A DNA stretch of 64,000 nucleotides from JBEEJL01 sp043744215 (lineage in GTDB: Bacteria; Pseudomonadota; Gammaproteobacteria; Burkholderiales; JBEEJL01), in contig JAYTVC010000050.1 in the NCBI GenBank assembly GCA_043744215.1, forward strand, positions 1-64,000, written 5' to 3'. The position numbers and the translations under genes were made by a program. Numbering within the stretch: position 1 is the first letter of the stretch; each line of letters begins with the position of its first letter. Under the pieces are notes generated by a model. It did not search any database. It was given only the letters and a program-made list of their open reading frames with translations, and was not told where the DNA came from. This document shows, one piece after another, positions 24,410 to 34,221 of the stretch.

Positions 24410-25402
24410 ATGCCCGCTTTTTCCAAGTTTGAAATTTCCATTTCGCGGCGTTTATTTGCCGGCCTGGCAGCGCTGTCTCTCGCCAGTCTATTTTTCGGCC
24501 TCTGCGCCGGCAGCGTGCCGCTGTCTATCAATGAAATTTTTAATGTCATGGCAGGTCGGGACATCGGGCTCAAAGCCGATATTGTGCTGGGCCTGCGACT
24601 GCCTCGGGTGTTGGCCGGATTTTTTTGCGGCGGGTTGCTGGCGCTGGCGGGCCTGTTGTTGCAGGCGTTATTGCGCAACCCGCTGGCTGATCCATATATT
24701 TTAGGCGTGTCGGGTGGTGCATCGCTGGCCGGTTTGATGGCCGTAGCGCTGGGGGCAACGTGGGGCGCGGTGAACGGCGCAGCATTTGCCGGTGCATTAC
24801 TGGCCATCGCACTGGTATTTTTTCTGAGCTACCGCACTGCAGGTTGGCGCATGGAGAGTTTGTTGCTGACTGGCGTGGTGATTTCCGCCGGGTTTGGCGC
24901 ATTGATTACCTTGATCATGACCCTCGCACCGGCCAATGATGTGCGCGGCATGTTGTTCTGGCTGATGGGCGATTTATCGCATGCGGATTCGCCTTTGCTC
25001 GCCGGCGCGGCACTGGCAATATGTGCAGGTATCGCACTCATTGCAGGACGCAGCATTGACGTGTTGAGTCTGGGCCAAAGCAAAGCACGCTCCCTCGGAG
25101 TGCGAGTTGAAACTTTGCAGGCGGTGCTGTATTTTTGTGCCGCTGCCGCCTGCGCCGCAGCCGTGATGACCGCGGGTGCCATCGGTTTTGTCGGGCTCAT
25201 TGCGCCCCATGCGGCGCGTTTGCTGGGCGCTACTTCCCATCGCGTGTTAACGCTGGCTGCCATTTTTTTAGGTGGCAGTCTGGTCACCTTGGCTGATGCG
25301 CTGGCGCGCTCGGTGATTGCGCCCCAACAATTGCCGGTCGGCGTGATTCTTGCGCTGCTGGGTGTGCCGGCCATGCTGGTTTTGCTCACCAGGCCGCGCT
25401 GA
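24410..25402 (+). CDS. FecCD/BtuC-family ABC transporter permease
   Basis: This 330-residue permease is almost entirely hydrophobic, with about ten helices. Seen are LRLPRVLAGFFCGGLLALAG and LADPYILGVSGGASLAG, conserved in siderophore and cobalamin importers, and GLIAPHAARLLG, the loop contacting the ATPase. It overlaps the ATPase gene by one base. No substrate-binding protein or TonB receptor is adjacent, so iron-siderophore versus cobalamin cannot be decided. No cobalamin riboswitch is visible in the 90 bases upstream. Confidence 0.92.
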   Translation: MPAFSKFEISISRRLFAGLAALSLASLFFGLCAGSVPLSINEIFNVMAGRDIGLKADIVLGLRLPRVLAGFFCGGLLALAGLLLQALLRNPLADPYILGVSGGASLAGLMAVALGATWGAVNGAAFAGALLAIALVFFLSYRTAGWRMESLLLTGVVISAGFGALITLIMTLAPANDVRGMLFWLMGDLSHADSPLLAGAALAICAGIALIAGRSIDVLSLGQSKARSLGVRVETLQAVLYFCAAAACAAAVMTAGAIGFVGLIAPHAARLLGATSHRVLTLAAIFLGGSLVTLADALARSVIAPQQLPVGVILALLGVPAMLVLLTRPR

Positions 25403-26127
25403 TGCTGCGTGCTGAAAACATCACGCTCACCGTGCCAGACAAAATCCTTGTGAAAAATTTCACTGGCGAATTCAAGCCGGGCGAATTCTGGGCCGTGTTG
25501 GGTAAAAACGGCAGCGGCAAATCCACTTTATTGCAGGTACTCAGCGGCGTCGCGCCGGCTCAAATTGGCCGTGTTGTACTCGACGCAAAACCGCTCGCGC
25601 AATTTTCACCGCGCGCGCGCGCGCAGCGAATCGGCCTGCTTTTGCAGGAAGAGTCGGCACATTTTTGGGGCAGTGTGGCGGAATACATTTCGTTGGGCCG
25701 CTTTGCCCATGGCGACCACGATGCGGGCCTGGCACAGAGCGCCATGGCGCACATGGCGCTTGCACCGTTTAGTCAGCGCACATTGAGCAGCCTCTCGGGC
25801 GGTGAACGGCAGCGTGCCCGTATTGCGCAATTGCTGTGCCAATCGCCAGATGTCTATTGTCTCGACGAGCCGCTGATGCATCTGGACGTGGCGCATCAGT
25901 TTGATTTGATGCAACGCATGGCCGGCCTTGCCAAAAACCACAGCAAAACCATCATCATGGTGATGCACGAGCCCCTGTGGACCATGCGTTACTGTAGCCA
26001 TGCGCTGCTGCTGGCCGAAGGCGGCGAAACCTCGTGCGGGCCGGTTGCCATCCAGCTTACCCGAGAAAAATTGCAAAAATTATATGCCTGCGAAGGGGAA
26101 GCCCTCGCCGGTTTTGGTATCCTATGA
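25402..26127 (+). CDS. ABC transporter ATPase (FecE/BtuD-like)
   Basis: This 241-residue nucleotide-binding subunit has Walker A GKNGSGKST at 34-42, the signature LSGGERQR, and Walker B VYCLDEPLMHLD followed by MVMHE with the switch His. It pairs with the permease whose gene it overlaps by one base. The family powers uptake of iron complexes or vitamin B12. Confidence 0.92.
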   Translation: MLRAENITLTVPDKILVKNFTGEFKPGEFWAVLGKNGSGKSTLLQVLSGVAPAQIGRVVLDAKPLAQFSPRARAQRIGLLLQEESAHFWGSVAEYISLGRFAHGDHDAGLAQSAMAHMALAPFSQRTLSSLSGGERQRARIAQLLCQSPDVYCLDEPLMHLDVAHQFDLMQRMAGLAKNHSKTIIMVMHEPLWTMRYCSHALLLAEGGETSCGPVAIQLTREKLQKLYACEGEALAGFGIL

Positions 26128-26155
26128 CTATTCGATTTCCATCACTGATCGCTTC

Positions 26156-27562
26156 ATGATAAAAAAACTGATTAGCCGCGTGTTCGGCAAATCCAAAGCC
26201 AAAGCCGATAAAGGCAACAGCGGCGAGCCGATCATTATTCCGCTGAAAAAGCACGGCATCCGCCGCGATCAGATCAGCCCGTGTGCATTGCGCGTAACCG
26301 ACGGTTTGCAACAGGCCGGTTTTGCTGCCTTTGTGGTGGGCGGTGCAGTACGAGACTTATTATTGGGCCGCGAGCCGAAAGATTTCGACGTGGCTACCGA
26401 CGCCACGCCTGACGAGGTGCGCGCACAATTCCGCCGCTCGCGCATCATCGGCCGGCGATTTCAGATTGTGCATGTCATCTGCGGCAATGAAACGGTGGAG
26501 GTTTCCACCTTCCGCGCGCCGCAGGCCAACGGGGAAGACGACGACCAGCACGCCGACGAACACGGCCGCCTGTTGCGCGACAATGTGTGGGGCAACATGG
26601 TAGATGATGCGATCCGCCGCGACTTCACCATGAACGCGTTGTTCTATGACCCGACCAAACAGGAAGTGTGGGATTACCAGGATGGCGTGGCCGACATCCG
26701 CAAAAAAACCTTGCGCATGATTGGCGACCCGGCCACGCGCTACCGCGAAGACCCGGTGCGTATGTTGCGTGCTGCCCGCCTCGCCGCCAAACTCGGCTTC
26801 ACCATCGACCAGGCCACGCGCAAACCCATCGCCGAGATGGCTGACCTGTTACAAAACGTGCCCAGCGCGCGCATGTTCGACGAAATGCTCAAGCTGTTGC
26901 TGTCGGGTTACTCCGTCGCCTGCATCAAACAATTGCGTGCCGAAGGTTTGCATCACGGCATGTTGCCCATGCTCGATGTGATTCTCGAACAACCCTTGGG
27001 TGAAAAATTCGTCAACCTTGCGCTGGCTAATACTGACGCGCGCGTGCTCGCCGACCAACCCGTATCGCCTGGTTTTTTATTCGCCGCATTGCTCTGGCAT
27101 GAAGTGCTGGCCACTACACAAAAACACGAAGCCGCCGGCATGAAGCCTGCACCTGCGCTGATGACTGCGATGGATGATGTACTCGACGCGCAACGCAAAG
27201 AGTTGGCGATTCCGCGCCGCTTTGATGCTATTACTAAAGAACTGTGGCTGTTGCAGCCGCGCTTTTTACAGCGCGGGCCGGGGCGGCCATATCGCCTGCT
27301 GGCCCATCCGCGCTTCCGCGCCGCCTATGATTTTTTCCTGTTGCGGTGTGAGAGCGGTGAAGTCGATGCCGGCATCGGCGACTGGTGGACCCGCTTTCAG
27401 GATGCTACCGACGATGAACGTGCCGGCATGTTGCTGGCGACAGACGAGGCACCGAAGAAAAAACGCCGCCGTCGCAAACCGCGATCAAAAACCGGCTTGG
27501 CTGGCGAAGCGCAAAGCACTGACGGCTCTACCGGCCATAATCATGATGATGACGCCGAATGA
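26156..27562 (+). CDS. pcnB: Poly(A) polymerase I
   Basis: This 468-residue nucleotidyltransferase adds 3' poly(A) tails that mark RNA for decay. Seen are FVVGGAVRDLLLGREPKDFD with catalytic D76 and D78, RRFQIVHV, RRDFTMNALFYDP and a basic C-terminal tail (KKKRRRRKPRSK) likely to bind RNA. The start at 26156 begins MIKKLISRVFGKS and is the first plausible start after the ABC ATPase; the longer frame overlaps that gene. PcnB and CCA-adding enzymes are similar, but the length and tail favour PcnB. It overlaps folK by 4 bases. Confidence 0.92.
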   Translation: MIKKLISRVFGKSKAKADKGNSGEPIIIPLKKHGIRRDQISPCALRVTDGLQQAGFAAFVVGGAVRDLLLGREPKDFDVATDATPDEVRAQFRRSRIIGRRFQIVHVICGNETVEVSTFRAPQANGEDDDQHADEHGRLLRDNVWGNMVDDAIRRDFTMNALFYDPTKQEVWDYQDGVADIRKKTLRMIGDPATRYREDPVRMLRAARLAAKLGFTIDQATRKPIAEMADLLQNVPSARMFDEMLKLLLSGYSVACIKQLRAEGLHHGMLPMLDVILEQPLGEKFVNLALANTDARVLADQPVSPGFLFAALLWHEVLATTQKHEAAGMKPAPALMTAMDDVLDAQRKELAIPRRFDAITKELWLLQPRFLQRGPGRPYRLLAHPRFRAAYDFFLLRCESGEVDAGIGDWWTRFQDATDDERAGMLLATDEAPKKKRRRRKPRSKTGLAGEAQSTDGSTGHNHDDDAE

Positions 27563-28047
27563 AAATGAACCATGTCGCCTACGTCGCCTTGGGCAGCAAC
27601 CTGGACAACCCGCAGCAGCAGGTGCGCAGCGCGATGGATGAACTGGACAAGCTGCACGGCGTGCGGATCATGGCACGCTCGTCGCTCTACCGCACCGCGC
27701 CGGTGGGTTACGCTGATCAACCGGATTTCATCAACGCCTGTGTCAAACTGCAAACCGCGCTGACCCCGCTCGATTTGCTGGCCGGACTGCAGGCGCTGGA
27801 AAAACGACATGGCCGCGAAAGAAAAATGGCAAACGGTCCACGTACACTTGATCTGGATATTTTGCTTTATGATGAAATGCGGCATCATGATCACCAGCTT
27901 ACGTTGCCCCATCCGCGTATGCATGAGCGCGCATTTGTGTTGCTGCCATTGGCGGAAATTGCACCAGAACTTTTAATTGCCCAAGGTAAAACGGTGCAAG
28001 AATGGCTTGCGCAGCGCACCGAGCAAATTATAGAAAAATTCAATTAA
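27559..28047 (+). CDS. folK: HPPK, 6-hydroxymethyl-7,8-dihydropterin pyrophosphokinase
   Basis: This 162-residue enzyme transfers pyrophosphate to the pterin in folate synthesis. Seen are VAYVALGSNLDNP at the N terminus, SSLYRTAPVGYADQPDFINA, and GPRTLDLDILLYDE with the two metal-binding Asp. The ATG at 27559 overlaps the pcnB stop; a second Met two codons later is an equal choice. The last codons and TAA stop fall in a copy of the dispersed AT-rich repeat. The pcnB-folK pairing is common. Confidence 0.95.
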   Translation: MKMNHVAYVALGSNLDNPQQQVRSAMDELDKLHGVRIMARSSLYRTAPVGYADQPDFINACVKLQTALTPLDLLAGLQALEKRHGRERKMANGPRTLDLDILLYDEMRHHDHQLTLPHPRMHERAFVLLPLAEIAPELLIAQGKTVQEWLAQRTEQIIEKFN

Positions 28048-28060
28048 ATCAATAACTTAT
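28038..28060 (-). repeat. AT-rich dispersed repeat, copy 5
   Basis: AATTCAATTAAATCAATAAC and following bases: a divergent copy that supplies the last FN codons and stop of folK and occupies the leader of the next gene. Confidence 0.65.
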
Positions 28061-28063
28061 ATC

Positions 28064-28699
28064 TTGAAAAATAAATATCATTATGTGGTCATTGAAGGCC
28101 CGATTGGCGCAGGCAAAACCAGCCTGGCGAAATTGCTTGCGCAACGCATGCGCGCCGATACCTTGCTCGAAGATCCGGAGGCGAATCCGTTTCTGCCCGC
28201 GTTTTACCGCGACATGCAGCGCCACGCGCTGGCGACGCAATTGTTTTTTTTGTTCCAGCGCATGAACCAGGTGGCCGAACTCAAACAACATTCGCTGTTT
28301 GAGCGGGCGACAGTGTCAGATTTTTTGCTCGACAAAGATCCGCTGTTCGCGCGGCTGACCCTCAACGATACCGAATACGCGCTCTACAACCAGATTTTCA
28401 ATCACCTCAAACCGCAGGCTGTCACACCCGACCTGGTGATATATTTGCAGGCACCGGCGGAGTTGCTGGTGGAGCGCGTGAAGCGCCGTGGCCATAAAAT
28501 GGAACGGGGCATTTCCGAAGATTACCTGCGCAGCCTGGCCGAAAGTTACACCGGCTTTTTCCATCATTACAATGCGTCGCCCTTGCTGATTGTGAATAGC
28601 GCGCGCATCAATTTTGTCGATAGCCCGCAGGATTTTGATTTACTATTCGAACAAATCAGCAACATGCGCGGCGGGCGCGAATATTTTAATCGGGGCTAA
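28064..28699 (+). CDS. Deoxyadenosine/deoxyguanosine kinase-like
   Basis: This 211-residue deoxynucleoside kinase has the P-loop GPIGAGKT at 12-19, FERATVSDFLLDKD (the ERS-like motif region) and a lid RVKRRGHKMERGI. The family phosphorylates purine deoxynucleosides in salvage. The start codon is TTG at 28064; no ATG lies between it and the preceding stop, and the next in-frame Met would remove the P-loop. The leader is taken up by an AT-rich repeat with no clear RBS, suggesting low expression. It lies between folK and panB. Confidence 0.85.
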   Translation: MKNKYHYVVIEGPIGAGKTSLAKLLAQRMRADTLLEDPEANPFLPAFYRDMQRHALATQLFFLFQRMNQVAELKQHSLFERATVSDFLLDKDPLFARLTLNDTEYALYNQIFNHLKPQAVTPDLVIYLQAPAELLVERVKRRGHKMERGISEDYLRSLAESYTGFFHHYNASPLLIVNSARINFVDSPQDFDLLFEQISNMRGGREYFNRG

Positions 28700-28701
28700 C
28701 G

Positions 28702-29493
28702 ATGCGACATACAATTTCCCATTTCCAGAAAATGAAACAGGCAGGCGAAAAAATCGTCATGCTCACCAGCTATGACTCCAGCTTCGCGCAGATTTCCGAA
28801 GTGGCCGGCGTGGAGATTTTGCTGGTTGGCGATTCGCTTGGCATGGTGGTGCAGGGCCATGATTCCACATTACCAGTTTCAATGAGCGCGATGGAATATC
28901 ACGTCGCCTGCGTTGCGCGCGGTTCCAAGCAAGCATTGGTGCTGGCCGATATGCCCTTCGGCAGCTATCAGGAATCCCCCGAGCAAGCCCTGCGCAACGC
29001 CGCGCAACTCATGGCGGCCGGTGCGCAAATGGTCAAGCTCGAAGGCGGCAGCGTGATGCTGCACACCATAGAATTTTTAGTGAAGCGCGGCATCCCCGTG
29101 TGCGGCCATGTCGGGCTCACGCCGCAATCGGTCAACCAATTGGGCGGCTATAAAGTGCAAGGCAAAACCGCCGACACCGCGCGGCTGGTGCTGGAAGATG
29201 CGCTGTCTGTCGAAAAGGCAGGCGCCGCCATGGTCGTACTGGAAGCCATGCCAGCGATGTTAGGCAAGGAAATCACGCTGGCGTTGAACATTCCCACCAT
29301 CGGCATCGGCGCAGGCGTCGATTGCGGCGGGCAGGTGTTGGTGGTGCACGATATGCTGAATATTTATCCTGGCCGCAAGGCGCGCTTTGTGAAAGACTTC
29401 ATGCAAAGTCAGCCGACCATCGCTGCTGCGTTGGAGGCGTATGTGAAGGAAGTCAAAGCCAAAACGTTTCCTGCTGCAGAACATACTTTTTAA
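28702..29493 (+). CDS. panB: Ketopantoate hydroxymethyltransferase
   Basis: This 263-residue enzyme makes ketopantoate from 2-oxoisovalerate with methylene-THF, the first step of pantothenate synthesis. Seen are MLTSYDSSFAQISE, ILLVGDSLGMVVQGHDSTLPV with metal-binding Asp, and GIPVCGHVGLTPQS. The C-terminal part has IPTIGIGAGVDCGGQVLV. It starts 2 bp after the kinase stop and precedes panC by 15 bp, forming a panBC operon. Confidence 0.97.
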   Translation: MRHTISHFQKMKQAGEKIVMLTSYDSSFAQISEVAGVEILLVGDSLGMVVQGHDSTLPVSMSAMEYHVACVARGSKQALVLADMPFGSYQESPEQALRNAAQLMAAGAQMVKLEGGSVMLHTIEFLVKRGIPVCGHVGLTPQSVNQLGGYKVQGKTADTARLVLEDALSVEKAGAAMVVLEAMPAMLGKEITLALNIPTIGIGAGVDCGGQVLVVHDMLNIYPGRKARFVKDFMQSQPTIAAALEAYVKEVKAKTFPAAEHTF

Positions 29494-29508
29494 TGGCTCA
29501 ATAAAATC

Positions 29509-30342
<834 letters not shown>

Positions 30343-30360
30343 TATTTTGCCGTAACCCAA

Positions 30361-30388
30361 AAAAAACAGCCCTCGGGCTGTTTTTTTT
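30361..30388. terminator. Terminator after panC
   Basis: AAAAAACAGC, loop CCTCGG, GCTGTTTTTTTT. The A and T runs on both sides allow use on both strands. Confidence 0.85.
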
Positions 30389-30541
30389 ACATCATTTTCA
30401 TGTGTGGTAATTCATAGCCGATTGGCGTAATTATTGTTACGCTGAGAGCAGTTAATATCACTTGCCAGCACAAAGGAATATTTCTTTGCAAGTTATTCCG
30501 TGAGGTGGCAAATCGAACAACGAAAAGCTTGAGTGATAACA

Positions 30542-30991
30542 ATGAGAACAATATTCGGGATTGTCGCGATCTGCCAGCTTGTGTTTGTTACGAATGTGTT
30601 TGGTGCAAATTTGGAGCCGCTGATTGGCGGATATGCGGCCTCCACAATAAAAGACACGCCAAATTGCAAACCCTACAAAGACTTAATTATTGAGATTGAA
30701 AAACCTGGCAATTCTCTTGGGGTTGAAAGTATTCAGAGACGAATTAATACGCTAGTTGCGGCCGACAAAGCAGGCTGTCGATTCGTCCAGCCTGCCCAAA
30801 CCGGTGTGATGGATTTCCCCAAACAATATGCTGCGGCTATCACAACAAAATACCGGGTTGGCGAGCCAATGTGCCAATATTATAAAACTCGCATATTTGA
30901 AGTGGCATCTGCCCGCTATCAGGAATACGACAAAATTCACCGAATAGACAAGTTGAATCAAAGCGCGAAAAAACAGGCTTGTGATAAGTAA
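30542..30991 (+). CDS. Small secreted protein, unknown
   Basis: This 149-residue protein starts with a signal peptide (MRTIFGIVAICQLVFVTNVF, then GA). The mature part is soluble and Lys-rich, with four cysteines (NCKP, GCRF, MCQY, ACDK) that could form two disulfides in the periplasm. I do not recognise the family. The start at 30542 is the ATG that gives a normal signal peptide; a GTG lies three codons earlier. It stands alone between panC and the convergent ABC operon. Confidence 0.65.
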   Translation: MRTIFGIVAICQLVFVTNVFGANLEPLIGGYAASTIKDTPNCKPYKDLIIEIEKPGNSLGVESIQRRINTLVAADKAGCRFVQPAQTGVMDFPKQYAAAITTKYRVGEPMCQYYKTRIFEVASARYQEYDKIHRIDKLNQSAKKQACDK

Positions 30992-31015
30992 CCCTTCGAA
31001 ACAAGCAATGTCAAT

Positions 31016-32212
31016 TTATGCAGCCCGCAACGAATCCACAATTTTCATTCGCGCCGCGCGCACGGCGGGCAGAAAGCCGCCGAAAAACCCCATGACCAGC
31101 GCGAAAATAATCGAGTAAACCATAATCGCCGGGTTGAGTTTGAAGCTGAACGCGAGTTCGGCGAACGATTGGACATTGGTGGTGGAAAAATTCACGAACT
31201 GCATCAGCGACGCGAACGCCAAACCGATGATGCCACCTACCAGCGCCAACAATAATGCTTCGGTGAGAAACGCGATAAGAATACTGGAGCGGCGAAAGCC
31301 CAGGGCGCGCAAGGTGCCGATTTCGCCGATACGATTCGCCACCGATGAATACATGGTAATCATGGCGCCGATCATCGCCCCGACGGAAAATATGAAGGAG
31401 AGTACGAAGCCGATTACGCTGAGAAATAGCGACAGGCCGCGCGATTGATCGGCATAAAATTGCCGCTCGGGCTTGGTTTCAACAGTGAGGCGCTGGTCAG
31501 ATTCGATATTTTTTTTGAAGACGTCGAACTGATTTGCATCGTTGAGTTTAACTATAACGGACGAAAACACCGGTCGGCAGAATGCCTGCATGAGTTGCTC
31601 GCCGTCGCCCCATACTTCGGAATCAAAGCCGGTACCGCCTGCGTCGAAGGTGCCAACAATCACCCAATCGCGTTGGCCGAAGCGCAATTTCTCTCCCAGC
31701 CCCGCGCCGATAAATTGCCGCGCGATGGCCGAGCCGGCGACAATTTCCGACGAGCCGGGCGCAAACATTCTGCCGGCGGTCAGTTTGATTTGCGGCCGCA
31801 TGACGAGGCCGGTGGGCGACACGCCACGAATCACCACATTGGAAGGCTTGTCGTTGCCGCGTTTGTTGAGTGACATCAACACCACGGTTTCTTTCGACGC
31901 GAGACGCAATCCTTCTTTACTGAACGCGATTTGCGGTTGGCTTTCCACGATGGAGGCTTGATTGCGATCGACGCCACTTTGTACTTCGTTATCGGCGCCG
32001 CGACGGATGACGACCGCATTGTCTTCCGTGCCCGTATCCACCAGCGTTTGGCGCAGGCCTTCGTTCAACATGAGCACCGTCGCAAACACAAACACGACCA
32101 GCGCGAGACCGCCGGCGGTGAGTATCGTGGTGAGTTTGCGCGTCCACAAATTGCGTGCGATGTACGAAAACGGAATGCTGAAACGGCGCGACAAAGCAGT
32201 AAAAATGTTCAT
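31016..32212 (-). CDS. MacB/FtsX-type ABC transporter permease (second)
   Basis: This 398-residue permease has one N-terminal helix (about 28-48), a large periplasmic domain (about 50-270), and three C-terminal helices including FSVGAMIGAMITMYSSVANR and a GTLRALGFRRS coupling segment. This is the MacB/FtsX/LolC topology used for mechanotransmission rather than classical transport. It is the last gene of an operon with an adaptor, an ATPase and another permease. The substrate is unknown. Confidence 0.9.
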   Translation of the reverse strand: MNIFTALSRRFSIPFSYIARNLWTRKLTTILTAGGLALVVFVFATVLMLNEGLRQTLVDTGTEDNAVVIRRGADNEVQSGVDRNQASIVESQPQIAFSKEGLRLASKETVVLMSLNKRGNDKPSNVVIRGVSPTGLVMRPQIKLTAGRMFAPGSSEIVAGSAIARQFIGAGLGEKLRFGQRDWVIVGTFDAGGTGFDSEVWGDGEQLMQAFCRPVFSSVIVKLNDANQFDVFKKNIESDQRLTVETKPERQFYADQSRGLSLFLSVIGFVLSFIFSVGAMIGAMITMYSSVANRIGEIGTLRALGFRRSSILIAFLTEALLLALVGGIIGLAFASLMQFVNFSTTNVQSFAELAFSFKLNPAIMVYSIIFALVMGFFGGFLPAVRAARMKIVDSLRAA

Positions 32213-32226
32213 TTGAGGATTTTTTA

Positions 32227-32256
32227 TAAGTATTTGATTATAATCAGTTATTTGTT
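32227..32256 (+). repeat. AT-rich dispersed repeat, copy 6
   Basis: TAAGTATTTGATTATAATCA then GTTATTTGTTAC: a divergent copy between the two permease genes. It supplies the TAA stop (on the minus strand) of the upstream permease. Confidence 0.65.
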
Positions 32257-33412
32257 ACGCAATGCTGCGCAGTCCGTCAACAATTTTCACCGTGGCCGCG
32301 CGTCGCGCGGGCAACAGCGCTGCTACCACGCCGACCACGAGGGCACAAATAATTTGCAACTTGATGGTCTCCGGCATCACGGTGAACGCGGGGAACATCG
32401 TGCCGACAGCCGCGCCCACGGCGCGCGCCATCGGAAAGGTGAGCGCGATGCCGAGCGCGCAACCCATGAAGGCAATGGCTAACGATTCACCCAATATCAA
32501 CGACGCCACATACCAGGGCCCGAAGCCCAACGCTTTTAATGTGGCGTATTCCGACAAGCGTTCACGTGCCGTCATGGCCATGGTGTTGGCGACGACGGAG
32601 AGAATAATTAGTATTACCACATATGACACCACGCGAATCGCGGCCACAATGCTGTCGGACATCGAGACAAAGCCCAGTTGAAACGCTTTTTCGGTTTCCG
32701 TTAATGTTTCAGCGATGGAGTTGCGAAATTCTGCATCCACGGCGCGGCTGATTTCTGCCGCGCGGTCGCCACTATTGATGCCGACCACAAATACGCCGGT
32801 AAAGTTGGCGCGACGGGCGATGGTTTTGAGCAAGGTTTCGTTAAGATAATCCCAATGGAATAACATTTGCGACGTGTTGGTGGCTTCTTCCGCGCCTTCG
32901 AAAATGCCGCGCACTACAAAATTCCAATTGCCGGGAAAGATGGTGCCCTTGATCGGAATGACATCGCCGATCTTGAAGCCGAACGAGTTGGCCAGCTTGC
33001 GTCCCACAATGCAGCCACGCCGGTCACGTAGAAAATTGCTGCGTTCTGTTTCTGTCAATTTATATTCAGGATACAAATCCAGATAGGTTGCGCCGTCGAT
33101 GGCGAACTGCGGAAAGAAATTTTTCGGCTCCTGATAAATGCCGCCGAACCAGTTGGCATAGCCCACACTGGTCACGCCATCCACTGCCTTAATGCGGTTG
33201 CGATAGGAAATCGGCAATGAGAAAGTGAGCGAGATCGCATTGCGCGTGACGAGGCGCGTTGAAGAGGCAGCGTTGGCATTGGCATAAAACGCATCGACCA
33301 TGGTGCGCAACAAACCGAATGCCATGATCGCGACGACAATGCCAAACAAAGTCAGCAGCGTGCGCAGCTTGTGGCGAAAGGCGTTGCGGAAAATGAGTTT
33401 GAGGAAGTTCAT
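32255..33412 (-). CDS. MacB/FtsX-type ABC transporter permease (first)
   Basis: This 385-residue permease has the same topology as its downstream neighbour: an N-terminal helix (RTLLTLFGIVVAIMAFGLLR), a periplasmic domain with PISYRNRIKAVDGV, and three C-terminal helices near YATLKALGFGPWYVASLILG. The start at 33412 (MNFLKLIFRN) is preferred over an in-frame Met 18 codons upstream because the family begins with this amphipathic segment. The two permeases probably form a heterodimer. Confidence 0.9.
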   Translation of the reverse strand: MNFLKLIFRNAFRHKLRTLLTLFGIVVAIMAFGLLRTMVDAFYANANAASSTRLVTRNAISLTFSLPISYRNRIKAVDGVTSVGYANWFGGIYQEPKNFFPQFAIDGATYLDLYPEYKLTETERSNFLRDRRGCIVGRKLANSFGFKIGDVIPIKGTIFPGNWNFVVRGIFEGAEEATNTSQMLFHWDYLNETLLKTIARRANFTGVFVVGINSGDRAAEISRAVDAEFRNSIAETLTETEKAFQLGFVSMSDSIVAAIRVVSYVVILIILSVVANTMAMTARERLSEYATLKALGFGPWYVASLILGESLAIAFMGCALGIALTFPMARAVGAAVGTMFPAFTVMPETIKLQIICALVVGVVAALLPARRAATVKIVDGLRSIA

Positions 33413-33504
33413 GTAAATTTCTGAATAAATATATCTGTTCGTGTAAGCATGTCGAAACATGTTCATGCTTCAACGGGCTCGGCACAAGCGGCCATTTTTG
33501 TTTA

Positions 33505-34221
33505 TCACCCCGGCGACGACACCAAATGATCATCGTTCAGCGAATCGATCAACACGCCTTTTTCCAAATGCTGTACACGGTGTGCGCGCTGCGCGGCGCG
33601 TGGATCGTGCGTCACCATAATAATCGTCTTGCGCAATTCGCTCGTCAGCCGATCCAGCAAATTCATAATATCAGCGGCGGAAGCATGGTCGAGGTCGCCC
33701 GTCGGTTCGTCGGCCACAATCAGTGTCGGGTCGGTGATGATGGAGCGGGCGATGGCCACGCGCTGTTGCTGCCCGCCGGATAATTCATTCGGAAAGTGGG
33801 TCATGCGGTCGGCGAGACCCACCATGTCGAGCGCCAGTTCGGCCCGCTCGCGCCGCTCGCGCCGATTAAGGCTGGTAAGTGTGAGTGGCAATTCGACATT
33901 TTCAAATGCGGTGAGTACCGGCATGAGATTGTAAAACTGAAAAATGAAACCGACATTGCCTGCGCGCCAATCGGCCAACTCGCCTTCGCCCAATTGTGTG
34001 ATGTCCACGCCTTCGACCAGCAGTTCGCCGCTGTCGGGTTTATCAATACCGGCGATGAGATTGAGCAACGTGCTTTTACCCGAACCGGACGGGCCCATCA
34101 GCGCAAGAAAATCTCCTTGATGAATACTGAGGGAAATGTCGCGCAGCACTGGCACGATTTGCCCACCGCGCTGATACGACTTCACCACATGGCGGATATC
34201 GACGACAGGCTGCTGCGCCAT
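33505..34221 (-). CDS. LolD/MacB-type ABC transporter ATPase
   Basis: This 238-residue ATPase has Walker A GPSGSGKST, the Q-loop FIFQFYNLMPVLTAFEN typical of LolD/MacB, the signature LSGGQQQRVAIARS, Walker B LIVADEPTGDLD and the switch His in MVTHD. It partners two FtsX-type permeases downstream and a periplasmic adaptor upstream, whose stop overlaps its start by one base. Confidence 0.93.
   Translation of the reverse strand: MAQQPVVDIRHVVKSYQRGGQIVPVLRDISLSIHQGDFLALMGPSGSGKSTLLNLIAGIDKPDSGELLVEGVDITQLGEGELADWRAGNVGFIFQFYNLMPVLTAFENVELPLTLTSLNRRERRERAELALDMVGLADRMTHFPNELSGGQQQRVAIARSIITDPTLIVADEPTGDLDHASAADIMNLLDRLTSELRKTIIMVTHDPRAAQRAHRVQHLEKGVLIDSLNDDHLVSSPG

Noticed and set aside
31445..31873. 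Open frames antisense to the ABC permease genes
   Set aside because: They are shadows of the permease reading frames, with no start signals or features of their own.
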